Assembly (NCBI GenBank): GCA_027459765.1
Contig: DAIDHD010000036.1
Coordinates: forward strand, 1-64,000
Length of the DNA stretch: 64,000 nt
DNA from: Gammaproteobacteria bacterium
GTDB lineage: Bacteria; Pseudomonadota; Gammaproteobacteria; Steroidobacterales; Steroidobacteraceae
Direction: 5' to 3'
This document shows, piece after piece, positions 45,548-54,308 of this stretch. The stretch's first letter is position 1, and the number at the start of each line of letters is the position of its first letter. The notes below the pieces were generated by a model. The model worked only from the letters and a program-made list of their open reading frames with translations, was not told where the DNA came from and ran no database searches. A program made the translations under genes and the position numbers.

Positions 45548-47159
45548 CGTCGGGGGCCCGCGAATCGGCGCGGGCTTCCACTTCCTCGATCGCCGGGGTG
45601 CGCCAGCCGGCCCGGACGCCCCAGTAACAGAATCCGAGCGCCGCGATGGCGACGCAGAGCTGGTCCCAGCCATAGGGAATGTAGCCGCGACCCGCGAACT
45701 CCTTGCTGCCCGCCCAGGACAGCGTCACGATCGCCGCCAGGTAGGCAATGAGCCACCAGGCGCCGCGCAGCGCGCGGCCGAATTCGCGAAAGCCCGCCTG
45801 GGCCTGGAAATACAGGTACACCGGTATCGGCAGCACCAGCAGCAGCATGATCTCGCCGGTGTACGGCCAGCGCGCCCAGTAGAGCATCAGGGTCGCCAGC
45901 ACGAACGCGACGGGCGCGAACACCTCGAGCCCGGGAATTCGCAGCGGCCTGTGCACACCGGGCGCGGTACGCCGCAGGACCAGGACGCTCACCGGGACGA
46001 TGAGGTAGGTGATGATGGTGGCCACCGAGATCACCGCCGCGAGCTTGCCCCAGCCGCGGAAGAAGAACAGGAACACGAAGGACACCGCCAGGTTGAACCA
46101 CATCGCGGGCCGCGGGATGCCGTAGCGCGGGTGGATCCGGCCGAACGCCGCGGGGGCGGTGCCATTGCGCTGCATGGCGTAGATCATGCGCGCGGTGGTG
46201 GCGGTGTAGGTGGTCCCGGTGCCGCTCGGGCTCACGAAGGCGTCGGCGTACAGCAGGAGCGCGAGCCAGTTGAGGTTCAGTGCCAGCGCGAGCTGTGCGA
46301 ACGGCGAGCTGTACTCGAGCGCCGACCAGCCGCCGGCGAGACGGTCGGGCGACACTGCGCCGAGGAAGGCGATCTGCAGCATCAGGTAGACCGCGGTGCT
46401 CAGCGCGATCGAGCCGAAGATCGCGATCGGTATGCTGCGACCGGGATTGCGCGCTTCGCCGGCGAGATTCACCGGGCTCTGGAAGCCGTTGTAGCTGAAC
46501 ACGATGCCGCTGGTGGCGACCGCGGTGAGGATCGACGCCGGATCGAGCACGTGGGCGCCGCCCCCCACCCCGAGGTGGAAGTTCTCGCGGTGGAACTCGG
46601 TCGCCATCAACGCGATCGCGGTGCCGGCGGGCACGATCAGCTTGAAGAAGGTGATGGCGCTGTTGGTGCCGGCGAATACCTTCACGCTCCAGAAGTTGAA
46701 CAGGAAATAGACCACCACCAGCACCGCCGCGAGCACCAGGCCCAGGGGCGCGAGCACGCCCTGGCCGTTGGCGGCGTGCTGGTACAGGCCATGGGTCCAC
46801 TCCCAGGGCCATGAGCTCATGTACTGCACCGAGGCTTCCGCCTCGACCGGGATCACCGAGACGATCGCGATCCACGCCGCCCAGCCGGCGATGAAGCCGA
46901 CCAGCGAGCCGTGCGAGTAGTGGCCGTAGCGCACGGCGCCGCCCGATTCCGGGAACATGGCGCCGAGCTCCGCGTAGGTGAGCGCGACGAACAGGATCAC
47001 CACGGCGCCGATGACCCAGGCCCAGACGGCCCCGGGACCCGCGAGCTGCGCGGCGCGCCAGGCGCCGAACAGCCATCCGGAGCCGATGATGGATCCCAGA
47101 CCCGTGAACATGAGGGCGATCGCGCCGACGTCGCGGCGGATCGCGGAATCGCTGGACAT
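45528..47159 (-). CDS. APC-superfamily amino acid permease
   Basis: A 543-residue, roughly 12-14-helix transporter of the amino acid-polyamine-organocation superfamily. The first helix carries 'LGSIIGSGWLFGAWRAAQLA', the substrate-site signature GSIIGSGW. 'TYAELGAMFPESGGAVRYGH' follows, a hallmark of APC permeases. 'ATSGIVFSYNGFQSPVNLAG' corresponds to the helix 6 region. It should move amino acids or amines by proton symport or exchange. The substrate is unknown, though the adjoining TonB receptor invites a coupled-uptake guess. The ATG at 47159 is preceded by GAGAGAAG. Track residues upstream come from antiphase DUF4105 sequence. Confidence 0.9.
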   Translation of the reverse strand: MSSDSAIRRDVGAIALMFTGLGSIIGSGWLFGAWRAAQLAGPGAVWAWVIGAVVILFVALTYAELGAMFPESGGAVRYGHYSHGSLVGFIAGWAAWIAIVSVIPVEAEASVQYMSSWPWEWTHGLYQHAANGQGVLAPLGLVLAAVLVVVYFLFNFWSVKVFAGTNSAITFFKLIVPAGTAIALMATEFHRENFHLGVGGGAHVLDPASILTAVATSGIVFSYNGFQSPVNLAGEARNPGRSIPIAIFGSIALSTAVYLMLQIAFLGAVSPDRLAGGWSALEYSSPFAQLALALNLNWLALLLYADAFVSPSGTGTTYTATTARMIYAMQRNGTAPAAFGRIHPRYGIPRPAMWFNLAVSFVFLFFFRGWGKLAAVISVATIITYLIVPVSVLVLRRTAPGVHRPLRIPGLEVFAPVAFVLATLMLYWARWPYTGEIMLLLVLPIPVYLYFQAQAGFREFGRALRGAWWLIAYLAAIVTLSWAGSKEFAGRGYIPYGWDQLCVAIAALGFCYWGVRAGWRTPAIEEVEARADSRAPDVTSSGS

Positions 47160-47203
47160 GCTTTCTTCTCTCGTGCCGCGCCGGGAAGGCGCCGCTTTTA
47201 ATC

Positions 47204-48244
47204 CTATCCTACCGGAGCGCCGGGTCGCGACGGCGGCGGCGCTTCGATGCCGGGCACGCCGCGGCGGATGTCGGCCGAGAAGGCCGCGCCGCCGGAGGCC
47301 CGGGCGCGCTCGGTGATGCGGCCCGCGGCGTGCAGCTGCGCGAACGGGTAGCGGCCGTCGAGGGCGCCCAGCCGATATACGTACTGCGGCAGGTAACCTG
47401 AAAACAGCAGCCGCAGGTCGAGCGGCAGGCGGCCGACGATCCGCTGCATCATGAGGTACACGAGCGTGGTGCAGTTGCCGCCGATCGTGTGGTAGAAGCG
47501 CGGCTCGCGCTCCAGCCGGTTGGCCTCGTCGACATAGGCGAGGAAGAGCGAGCGCAGCGCGTTCGGCGGCAGGCTCACGCGGTACAGGTACGCCTCCTCG
47601 CGGCGCACGTTGGTGCGCAGGAACACCGAATCGCGCTCCTGCGCGGCGATGATGCACAGCTCGAACTGCTTGAAGAAGCCGCCGATCTCCGAGAACTCCT
47701 CCCCCTGGCGGCGGCGGACCTCCACCGAGAAGACGACCTGTTCCCCATCATCGAATCCGAACGAGAACTGCGCGTGCGCGATGGCCGGCCCGCGCCAGTA
47801 CGAGAGGATCATGTCGAGGCTGCGCAGGCGCTCGAGCGAGTAGCTGCGCTCCTCCCAGCGTGCCTCGTACTCGCGCGGCGACAGCCAGCGGAAGTCGCGC
47901 ACGGCGAACAGGGTCACGCGATCGCCCTCGGCGGCGCCGCAGGCGAGCCGCGCCACGTCGTCCGCCCAGCGATGCGTGCCGCAGGGCGCGAGGCGCCGCC
48001 ACCAGGCCAGCAGTGAGGCGAAGCCGACGGCGTAAAGCGCGAGGCCGGCGCCGGCGCGACCGGCCAGTACGATCGCCAGGGCGCCGAGCGCGAACGAGCA
48101 CCACGCGGCCGCGCACAGCCGCCGCCGCCGCGTCGATTCGCCGGCCTTGAAGCCGAGCGCGAGTGCGCCCCAGGCCGCGCTCGCGATCAGCGCCAGGAGA
48201 GCGACTCCGAATCCGGCCAGGCGCAGCACCGCGCCCGGACTCAC
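47204..48244 (-). CDS. DUF4105 domain membrane protein
   Basis: A 346-residue inner-membrane protein. Two hydrophobic segments open it ('AGFGVALLALIASAAWGALA' and 'CSFALGALAIVLAGRAG'). A soluble region with the DUF4105 pattern follows: 'FAVRDFRWLSPREYEARWEE', 'ILSYWRGPAIAHAQFSFGF', 'EFSEIGGFFKQFELCIIAAQ' and 'YHTIGGNCTTLVYLMMQ' with a candidate catalytic His...Cys arrangement. DUF4105 proteins have been suggested to be papain-like hydrolases; function is unproven. The GTG start overlaps the UvrA stop (GTGA), which is unusual for a repair gene partner. The track reports it only as the tail of a spurious 1825-aa frame. Confidence 0.78.
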   Translation of the reverse strand: MSPGAVLRLAGFGVALLALIASAAWGALALGFKAGESTRRRRLCAAAWCSFALGALAIVLAGRAGAGLALYAVGFASLLAWWRRLAPCGTHRWADDVARLACGAAEGDRVTLFAVRDFRWLSPREYEARWEERSYSLERLRSLDMILSYWRGPAIAHAQFSFGFDDGEQVVFSVEVRRRQGEEFSEIGGFFKQFELCIIAAQERDSVFLRTNVRREEAYLYRVSLPPNALRSLFLAYVDEANRLEREPRFYHTIGGNCTTLVYLMMQRIVGRLPLDLRLLFSGYLPQYVYRLGALDGRYPFAQLHAAGRITERARASGGAAFSADIRRGVPGIEAPPPSRPGAPVG

Positions 48245-51200
48245 GGCACTCCGCGCTCGGCGAGGAAGCCGGCGAGGATGCGCGCCGTATGGCTGCGGCC
48301 GGGCTTCGCCACGAGGCGTTGCGGCGGTCCCTGGGCGACGATGCGTCCGCCGCCGGTGCCGCCTTCCGGTCCCAGATCGACCAGCCAGTCCGCCTGCGCC
48401 ATGACGTCCAGATTGTGCTCGATGACCACCACCGTGTTGCCCGCGTCGACCAGGCGGTGCAGCACGCGGATCAGGCGCTCGACGTCCGCCATGTGCAGCC
48501 CCACCGTCGGCTCGTCGAGCACGTACAGCGTGTGCTGTCCCTCGCGGCGCGCCGTGTCCACGCCGAGGGCGTCGGTACGCACCTTGCTGAGTTCGGTGAC
48601 CAGCTTGATGCGCTGGCTCTCGCCGCCCGACAGGGTCGGGCTCGGCTGACCGAGCTGCAGGTAGCCGAGCCCGACGTCGGCGAGCAGGTTGAGGGGATGG
48701 CGTATGCCGCGCTGGGCGGCGAAGAATTCCACCGCGTCCTCGACGCTCATGGCGAGTATCTCGCCGACGTTCCGGCCCTTGAACGGAATGGACAGCGTTT
48801 CGGGATTGAAGCGCCGGCCGCCACAGGCTTCGCACGGCACCTGCACGTCGGGCAGGAAGCTCATCTCGATGCGCCGCTGCCCCTGGCCCTCGCAGGTCTC
48901 GCAGCGACCGCCCGCGGTGTTGAACGAGAATCTGCCGGCGCCGAAGCCGCGCATGCGCGCCTCGGTGGTCTCTGCGAACAGCCTGCGAATCGAATCCCAG
49001 AAGCCGATGTAGGTGGCCGGACAGGAGCGCGGCGTCTTGCCGATCGGGGTCTGATCCACCTCCAGCACCCGTGTCACGCTCTCGTGGCCGCGCAGCGCGT
49101 CGCAGCCCTCGAAGGCGGGTGTGCCGCGCGCCCGGCGACCGCCGCTCGTGAGGCGCGCCAGGTTCGGCAGCAGCACGTTGCGCGCCAGCGAGGACTTGCC
49201 GGATCCGGACACGCCGGTGACCACGGTGAGCCGCCCGAGCGGGATGCGCGCGTGCACGCCGCGCAGGTTGTTGACCCGGGCGCCGTCGATGTGGATGGAG
49301 GGTGTCGCCGTGGTGACGGGGCGGCGCGCGGCGCGCGAGTGAGTGAGCGGCGCGGCCAGGCAGCGCCCGGTGACGGAATGCGGATCGCGCGCGAGTTCGG
49401 CCGCCGTGCCCTCGGCGATCAGCCGACCGCCGCGCGAGCCGGCACCCGGCCCCAGATCGATCACGTGGTCGGCGCGTCGAATCGTGTCCTCGTCGTGCTC
49501 GACCACCACCAGCGTGTTGCCCTTGGCGCGCAGCCGCTCGAGCGTGTCGAGCAATGCGAGATTGTCGCGAGGATGCAGCCCGATCGTCGGCTCGTCGAGC
49601 ACGTAGCAGACGCCCTGCAGGTTGGAGCCGAGCTGGGCGGCGAGGCGGATGCGTTGCGCCTCGCCCCCGGACAGCGTCGGTGCGGCACGGTCGAGCGCGA
49701 GGTAGCCGAGTCCGACGTCCTCGAGAAAGCGGATGCGCGCCTCGATCTCGGCCAGCAGGTCGCGGGCGATGGCGAGCTCGCGGCCACGCAGTGCGAAGCC
49801 TGCGCTGCGCCGCGCGAACTCGCTCACCGACAGGCGCGTGAGCGCCGAGATCGACGTCTCCCGGAACAGCACGTGCCGCGCCACGGGATTGAGCCGTTCG
49901 CCGCCGCACTCGCCACAGGCGGCGGCGTCCTCTCCGCTCTCGCCGTCCGCGCCGAAGGTTTCCGCGCCCTCCTCGCCGGCGTGGGCATCGGCGGCGAGCG
50001 TGCGTCCGGTTCCCTGGCAGGCCGGGCACCAGCCGTGGCGCGAATTGAACGAGAACAGCCGCGGATCGAGTTCCGGGAATCCGGTGCCGCAGGAGGGGCA
50101 GGCGCGCTTGACGGAGAACACCACCGGCGCACCGCGTCCCACGAGCGCGTGCACCACGCCCTTGCCGAGTTCGAGCCCGCGGGCGAGCGCGGTGCGAAGT
50201 TCCGCTTCCGCCGCCGGTCCCACGGTGAACTCGCCCGCGGGCGCCTCGATGTCGTGCTCGACGAAGCGGTCGAGGCGCGGCCACTTGGCCGTCGGCAGCC
50301 ACTGGCCGTCCACCCGCAATTCGGTGATCCCCTTGCCGCGGGCCCACTTCGCGAGCTCGGTGTACAGTCCCTTGCGCGCGACCACCAGCGGCGCGAGCAG
50401 CATGATGCGGCGGCCACGGTAGTCGGCGAGCAGGCGGGCGGCGATCGCGTCCGGCGACTGCGGCTCGATGGGCGTGCGGCAGGCGGGGCAGTGCTGCACC
50501 CCGAGCTTCACGTACATGAGGCGCAGGAAGTGATAGATCTCGGTGAGCGTCGCCACCGTGCTCTTGTGCCCGCCCCGGCTGGTGCGCTGTTCGATCGCGA
50601 CCGTGGGCGGAATGCCGAAGATCGCGTCCACGTCCGGGCGCGAGGCGGGCTGCACGAACTGGCGTGCGTACGCGTTCAGGGACTCGAGGTAGCGCCGCTG
50701 TCCCTCGGCGAACAGGATGTCGAAGGCGAGGGTGCTCTTGCCGCTGCCGGAGACGCCGGTGATCACGGTGAACGCATTGCGGCGCAGCGCGACGTCGACG
50801 TCCTTCAAGTTGTGCTCGCGGGCGCCACGGATGTCGATGGCGGGCGGCGGTGGGTGCGGTCGCTCCTCGGCGTCCGCGACGGCGGCGCCAAAAGCCGGGG
50901 TCAGATCGGCCGCGGCCAGGGCACGGCCCGTGTGCGAGCGCGGATGCCGGATCAGATCCGCCGGGGTGCCCGAGCAGACCAACTCGCCGCCCGCGTCGCC
51001 GCCTTCCGGGCCGAGATCGACGACCCAGTCGGCGGCGCGCACCACGTCGAGATTGTGCTCGATCACGAGCAGCGAGTGTCCGGCGTCCACCAGCCGGCGA
51101 AAGGCCCGCAGCAGCTTGGCGACGTCGTCGAAGTGCAGGCCCGTGGTGGGCTCGTCGAACAGGAACAGCGAGCCGCCGCGCGCGGCACCGGCGGCCGCGG

Positions 51201-53736
51201 CGGGCGCGCTGCGCACCGCGTATTCCGCGAGGTGCCCGGCGAGCTTCAGGCGCTGGGCCTCGCCGCCCGAGAGGGTCGGCACGGGTTGTCCGAGACGCAG
51301 ATACTCCAGGCCGACGTCGGCGAGCGGTTCGAGGCGCAGGCACACCTCGGGATCGTCCGCGAACACCTGCAGTGCTTCGCTCACCGTGAGATCGAGCACG
51401 TCCGCGATCGACAGCGGCGCGCCGCCGGCACGCGGCAGCTTCACCTCGAGGATCTCGGCGCGGTAGCGCCGCCCGTTGCAATCGGGGCAGCGCAGGTAGA
51501 CGTCGGAGAGGAACTGCATCTCCACGTGCTCGAAGCCGTTGCCGCCGCAGCCGGGGCAGCGGCCGTTGCCGGCGTTGAAGCTGAAGGTGCCGAGCGTGTA
51601 TTTGCGCTCGCGCGCCAGGGCAAGCCGCGCGAAGCGTGCCCGTATGGCGTCGAACGCCCCCACGTAGCTCGCGGGGTTGGAGCGCGTCGTGCGGCCGATG
51701 CGGCTCTGATCGACCATCACGACCTGCGAGACCAGCTCCGCACCGCGCAGCGCGCGGTGGCGCCCGGGACTCTCGGTGGGTTTGCCCTTGGCGCGCAGCA
51801 GCGCCGGATACAGCACGTCGTGCACCAGCGTTGACTTGCCGGAGCCGCTGACCCCGGTGACGCACACCAGCCGCCCGAGCGGGATGGCAACGTCGATGCC
51901 TTTGAGGTTGTGCTCGCTGGCGCCCTCGATCACCAGCGTCGGCGTGTCCGCCGTGACCGCGGGCGCCTGCGACGCACCCGTCGAGACACGCCGCCTGCCG
52001 AACAGATAGTCGGCGGTGAGCGAACCACGGGAGGCGGCGAGGGCCGCGGCGGGACCGTAGAAGACGATCTCGCCGCCGTGTTCGCCCGGGCCCGGACCGA
52101 TGTCGAGCAGCCGGTCCGCCGCCTGCATGATGAGCGGGTCGTGTTCGACCACGAGCAGTGTGTTGCCCGCGTCGCGCAGCCGGCGCATCACACCCACGAT
52201 CCGTTCCACGTCGCGCGGATGCAGTCCGATGGACGGCTCGTCGAGCACGAACAGGGTGTTCACCAGCGACGTACCGAGCGCGGTGGTGAGATTGATCCGC
52301 TGTACCTCGCCGCCGGAGAGCGTGCGCGACTGGCGGTCGAGATTGAGGTAGCCGAGACCCACGTCCGCCAGATAGCCGAGGCGTGCGCGAATCTCCCCGA
52401 CCACCAGCGCGGCGGCCTCGTCGAGCGGCTTCGGCAGCTCGAGCGCGTCGAAGAAGGCCCGGCAGCGGTCGATGGGCATGAGCATGAGCTCGCGCAGCGT
52501 GCGCCCGGGCGAGCCCAGACGCCACAGGAGCGCGTCCGCCTTGAGGCGAGTGCCGCCGCACTCGGCGCACTCGGTATAGGAGCGGTAGCGCGACAGCAGC
52601 ACCCGGATGTGCATCTTGTACGCCTTGGTCTCCAGCCAGGCGAAGAACCGGCGCACGCCGTACCAGACGTTCTTGGTCCACTCGCCCTCACCCTCGATGA
52701 CCCAGGCGCGCTGCGCGGGATCGAGGTCGCGCCAGGGCACGTCGAGCGCAATGCCGCGCTTGCGGGCGAACTTGACGAGATCCTGCTGGCACTCGCGGTA
52801 GGCATCGGTCTGCCAGGGCTTGATCGCGCCGCCGGCCAGGGTGAGGGATTCGTCGGGTATCACCAGGCCGTAATCGACGCCGATCACGCGACCGAAGCCA
52901 CGGCAGGTGTCGCACGCGCCGAGCGGCGAATTGAAGCTGAAGGTGTTCGGCGTGGCCGCCTTGTAGGGGATGTCGCACTGGGCGCAGTGCAACTCGGTGG
53001 AGAATCGCCACGGCGGCAGCGGTTCCCCGTCCGCGCTCAGCGGGTACACGTCGAGACGCCCGCGGCCGACCCGCAGCGCGGCCTCGATCGCGTCGCCGAG
53101 GCGCGCCGGGTCGGCGCTCGAGTGGCGCAGGCGGTCCTGGATCACCTGCAGAACCTCGCCGCGGCGCTCGTGGATGCGGGTATAGCCCTGCGTCGCCAGC
53201 AGCGCCGTGATCTCGGCTTCACCGAAGTTGGCCGGAATGGGTACCGGGAAGGTGATCAGCAGTCGCGGGTCGCCGGCCGCCGCCGCGCGGGCGGCGATCT
53301 GTTCGCGGATGCCGGCCGCGGTGTCGCACCGCACCGGCTGGCCGCAGCCACGGCAGTGGAGCACTGCCGCGCGCGCGAACAGCAGCTTCAAGTGATCGTT
53401 GAGCTCGGTCATCGTACCGACGGTGGAGCGCGAGGTGCGCACCGGGTTCGTCTGGTCGATGGCGATGGCCGGCGGGATGCCCTCGATGCGGTCCACCGCC
53501 GGCTTGTCCATGCGGTCGAGGAACTGGCGCGCGTACGGCGAGAAGGTCTCGACGTAGCGCCGCTGACCCTCTGCGTACACCGTGTCGAACACCAGCGAGG
53601 ACTTGCCGGATCCGCTCACGCCGGTGACCACGATGAGTTCGTTCAGGGGCAGGTCTATGTCCAGCCCCTTGAGGTTGTTCTGGCGCGCGCCGCGTACGCG
53701 GATCGCCTCGTCTTGCGGGGGATCGAAGGGGGCCAT
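48241..53736 (-). CDS. uvrA: Double-length UvrA paralogue (two UvrA units in one chain)
   Basis: A single 1831-residue ORF holds two complete UvrA-like units; ordinary UvrA is about 940 residues. Four Walker A loops reading 'GVSGSGKS' lie near residues 40, 627, 996 and 1510. Four 'LSGGE' signatures lie near 472, 822, 1357 and 1700. Zinc-finger pairs are present in each unit ('ACDTCRGFG', 'CPGCGGNGFEH', 'CPACQGTG', 'CETCEGQG'). The first unit keeps a ~115-residue stretch between 'CDTCRGFG' and 'CAECGGTRL', where UvrA has its insertion domain. In the second unit this is replaced by a short acidic linker. UvrA dimers recognise damaged DNA and load UvrB. Here both protomers could come from one chain. 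No LexA box was seen. TAGACT lies 9 bp before the ATG. Confidence 0.93.
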   Translation of the reverse strand: MAPFDPPQDEAIRVRGARQNNLKGLDIDLPLNELIVVTGVSGSGKSSLVFDTVYAEGQRRYVETFSPYARQFLDRMDKPAVDRIEGIPPAIAIDQTNPVRTSRSTVGTMTELNDHLKLLFARAAVLHCRGCGQPVRCDTAAGIREQIAARAAAAGDPRLLITFPVPIPANFGEAEITALLATQGYTRIHERRGEVLQVIQDRLRHSSADPARLGDAIEAALRVGRGRLDVYPLSADGEPLPPWRFSTELHCAQCDIPYKAATPNTFSFNSPLGACDTCRGFGRVIGVDYGLVIPDESLTLAGGAIKPWQTDAYRECQQDLVKFARKRGIALDVPWRDLDPAQRAWVIEGEGEWTKNVWYGVRRFFAWLETKAYKMHIRVLLSRYRSYTECAECGGTRLKADALLWRLGSPGRTLRELMLMPIDRCRAFFDALELPKPLDEAAALVVGEIRARLGYLADVGLGYLNLDRQSRTLSGGEVQRINLTTALGTSLVNTLFVLDEPSIGLHPRDVERIVGVMRRLRDAGNTLLVVEHDPLIMQAADRLLDIGPGPGEHGGEIVFYGPAAALAASRGSLTADYLFGRRRVSTGASQAPAVTADTPTLVIEGASEHNLKGIDVAIPLGRLVCVTGVSGSGKSTLVHDVLYPALLRAKGKPTESPGRHRALRGAELVSQVVMVDQSRIGRTTRSNPASYVGAFDAIRARFARLALARERKYTLGTFSFNAGNGRCPGCGGNGFEHVEMQFLSDVYLRCPDCNGRRYRAEILEVKLPRAGGAPLSIADVLDLTVSEALQVFADDPEVCLRLEPLADVGLEYLRLGQPVPTLSGGEAQRLKLAGHLAEYAVRSAPAAAAGAARGGSLFLFDEPTTGLHFDDVAKLLRAFRRLVDAGHSLLVIEHNLDVVRAADWVVDLGPEGGDAGGELVCSGTPADLIRHPRSHTGRALAAADLTPAFGAAVADAEERPHPPPPAIDIRGAREHNLKDVDVALRRNAFTVITGVSGSGKSTLAFDILFAEGQRRYLESLNAYARQFVQPASRPDVDAIFGIPPTVAIEQRTSRGGHKSTVATLTEIYHFLRLMYVKLGVQHCPACRTPIEPQSPDAIAARLLADYRGRRIMLLAPLVVARKGLYTELAKWARGKGITELRVDGQWLPTAKWPRLDRFVEHDIEAPAGEFTVGPAAEAELRTALARGLELGKGVVHALVGRGAPVVFSVKRACPSCGTGFPELDPRLFSFNSRHGWCPACQGTGRTLAADAHAGEEGAETFGADGESGEDAAACGECGGERLNPVARHVLFRETSISALTRLSVSEFARRSAGFALRGRELAIARDLLAEIEARIRFLEDVGLGYLALDRAAPTLSGGEAQRIRLAAQLGSNLQGVCYVLDEPTIGLHPRDNLALLDTLERLRAKGNTLVVVEHDEDTIRRADHVIDLGPGAGSRGGRLIAEGTAAELARDPHSVTGRCLAAPLTHSRAARRPVTTATPSIHIDGARVNNLRGVHARIPLGRLTVVTGVSGSGKSSLARNVLLPNLARLTSGGRRARGTPAFEGCDALRGHESVTRVLEVDQTPIGKTPRSCPATYIGFWDSIRRLFAETTEARMRGFGAGRFSFNTAGGRCETCEGQGQRRIEMSFLPDVQVPCEACGGRRFNPETLSIPFKGRNVGEILAMSVEDAVEFFAAQRGIRHPLNLLADVGLGYLQLGQPSPTLSGGESQRIKLVTELSKVRTDALGVDTARREGQHTLYVLDEPTVGLHMADVERLIRVLHRLVDAGNTVVVIEHNLDVMAQADWLVDLGPEGGTGGGRIVAQGPPQRLVAKPGRSHTARILAGFLAERGVP

Positions 53737-53745
53737 GGGGCGCGT

Positions 53746-53751
53746 AGTCTA
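53746..53751 (-). promoter_or_regulatory. -10-like hexamer for leaderless uvrA transcript
   Basis: On the minus strand TAGACT lies 9 bp before the UvrA ATG, with no Shine-Dalgarno between. The geometry matches the five other candidate leaderless starts in this window. No CTGT-N8-ACAG SOS box is visible in the 140-bp gap to the PilZ gene. Confidence 0.4.
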
Positions 53752-53830
53752 CTGAAGGCGCCGGCCGGTGGGACGGCGCGACGGTCGCGCCGCGGACGAG
53801 CGCGCACGCGGCGGTCGCGCGCCGGCTTGT

Positions 53831-53862
53831 TGACGCGCCGGGTTGGTGACGCGCCGGGTTGG
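53831..53862. repeat. Two perfect tandem copies of a 16-bp repeat
   Basis: TGACGCGCCGGGTTGG occurs twice head to tail between the PilZ gene and uvrA, starting about 95 bp upstream of the UvrA ATG. It lies in an otherwise featureless GC-rich intergenic region. Its role, if any, is unknown. Confidence 0.85.
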
Positions 53863-53876
53863 TCGCGCGGGCGGGC

Positions 53877-54152
53877 TCAGCGGCCCGCGAACTGCTCCAT
53901 CATGAGTCCGGTGCCGCCGCGGGTGACGTGCGCCACGATGGCGGAGCGGCGGTGGATCTTCGTGACCGCGCCGAGGTTGATGGCGAAGGCGAGTTGGACG
54001 TGCTGGCCCTTGCGCAGGCCCAAGTTCTCGGTCTCGACGAACACGCCATTGGCGCTCAGGTTCTTCGCCTTGCAGATCCGGCTGCGCCGTCCGGGCAGGA
54101 CCACGTAGACCGTGGTGCGTGCGCGATGGCGGGTGTGCAGTCGTCGCTCCAT
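53877..54152 (-). CDS. Small PilZ-domain protein, possible FlgZ/YcgR-like c-di-GMP effector
   Basis: A 91-residue minimal PilZ domain that would bind c-di-GMP. 'MERRLHTRHRARTTVYV' supplies the Arg-rich N-terminal motif. 'NLSANGVFVETEN' matches the D/NxSxxG motif. 'GLRKGQHVQLAFAINLG' and 'GGTGLMMEQFA' complete the beta-barrel. The ATG at 54152 is set by GAGGA upstream; the track start is 21 codons too early. It follows flgM, flgN and a CsrA-like gene on the same strand. A PilZ gene after flgMN recalls Pseudomonas FlgZ, which slows flagellar motility, but this protein lacks the YcgR N-domain. A CATAAT element on the minus strand (54207-54212) could give it its own transcript. Confidence 0.85.
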   Translation of the reverse strand: MERRLHTRHRARTTVYVVLPGRRSRICKAKNLSANGVFVETENLGLRKGQHVQLAFAINLGAVTKIHRRSAIVAHVTRGGTGLMMEQFAGR

Positions 54153-54231
54153 CCGGATTTCCTCGACGTGCCGAGAGATGCTTCGTGCCGATTGACGCTT
54201 CACGCCATTATGCACACGCGACCACGGTTCG

Positions 54232-54249
54232 CGAAGCCGCGCAGCTTCG
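54232..54249. other. Small inverted repeat between csrA-like and PilZ genes
   Basis: CGAAGC and GCTTCG form a 6-bp stem with a 6-base loop in the 156-bp gap between the CsrA-like gene and the PilZ gene. No T-run follows. It could be a weak processing or attenuation signal inside the flgM-flgN-csrA-PilZ transcript. Confidence 0.3.
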
Positions 54250-54308
54250 ACGCCGGGTTTATGTCAAAACTTCGCGGTGACGGCGCGCGCAGGGCGTGCG
54301 CGGGGGTG

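Noticed and set aside
48163-51834. 1223-aa plus-strand ORF opposite uvrA
   Set aside because: Antisense shadow of a strongly supported UvrA; its composition is Arg/Gly/Ala-rich with no recognisable domain.
47204-52681. 1825-aa minus-strand ORF in the track
   Set aside because: Most of it is an alternate frame of the tandem UvrA gene; only its last 346 residues, from the GTG at 48244, are a real gene (DUF4105).
53737-53876. SOS/LexA control of uvrA
   Set aside because: No CTGT-N8-ACAG box could be found in the upstream gap.
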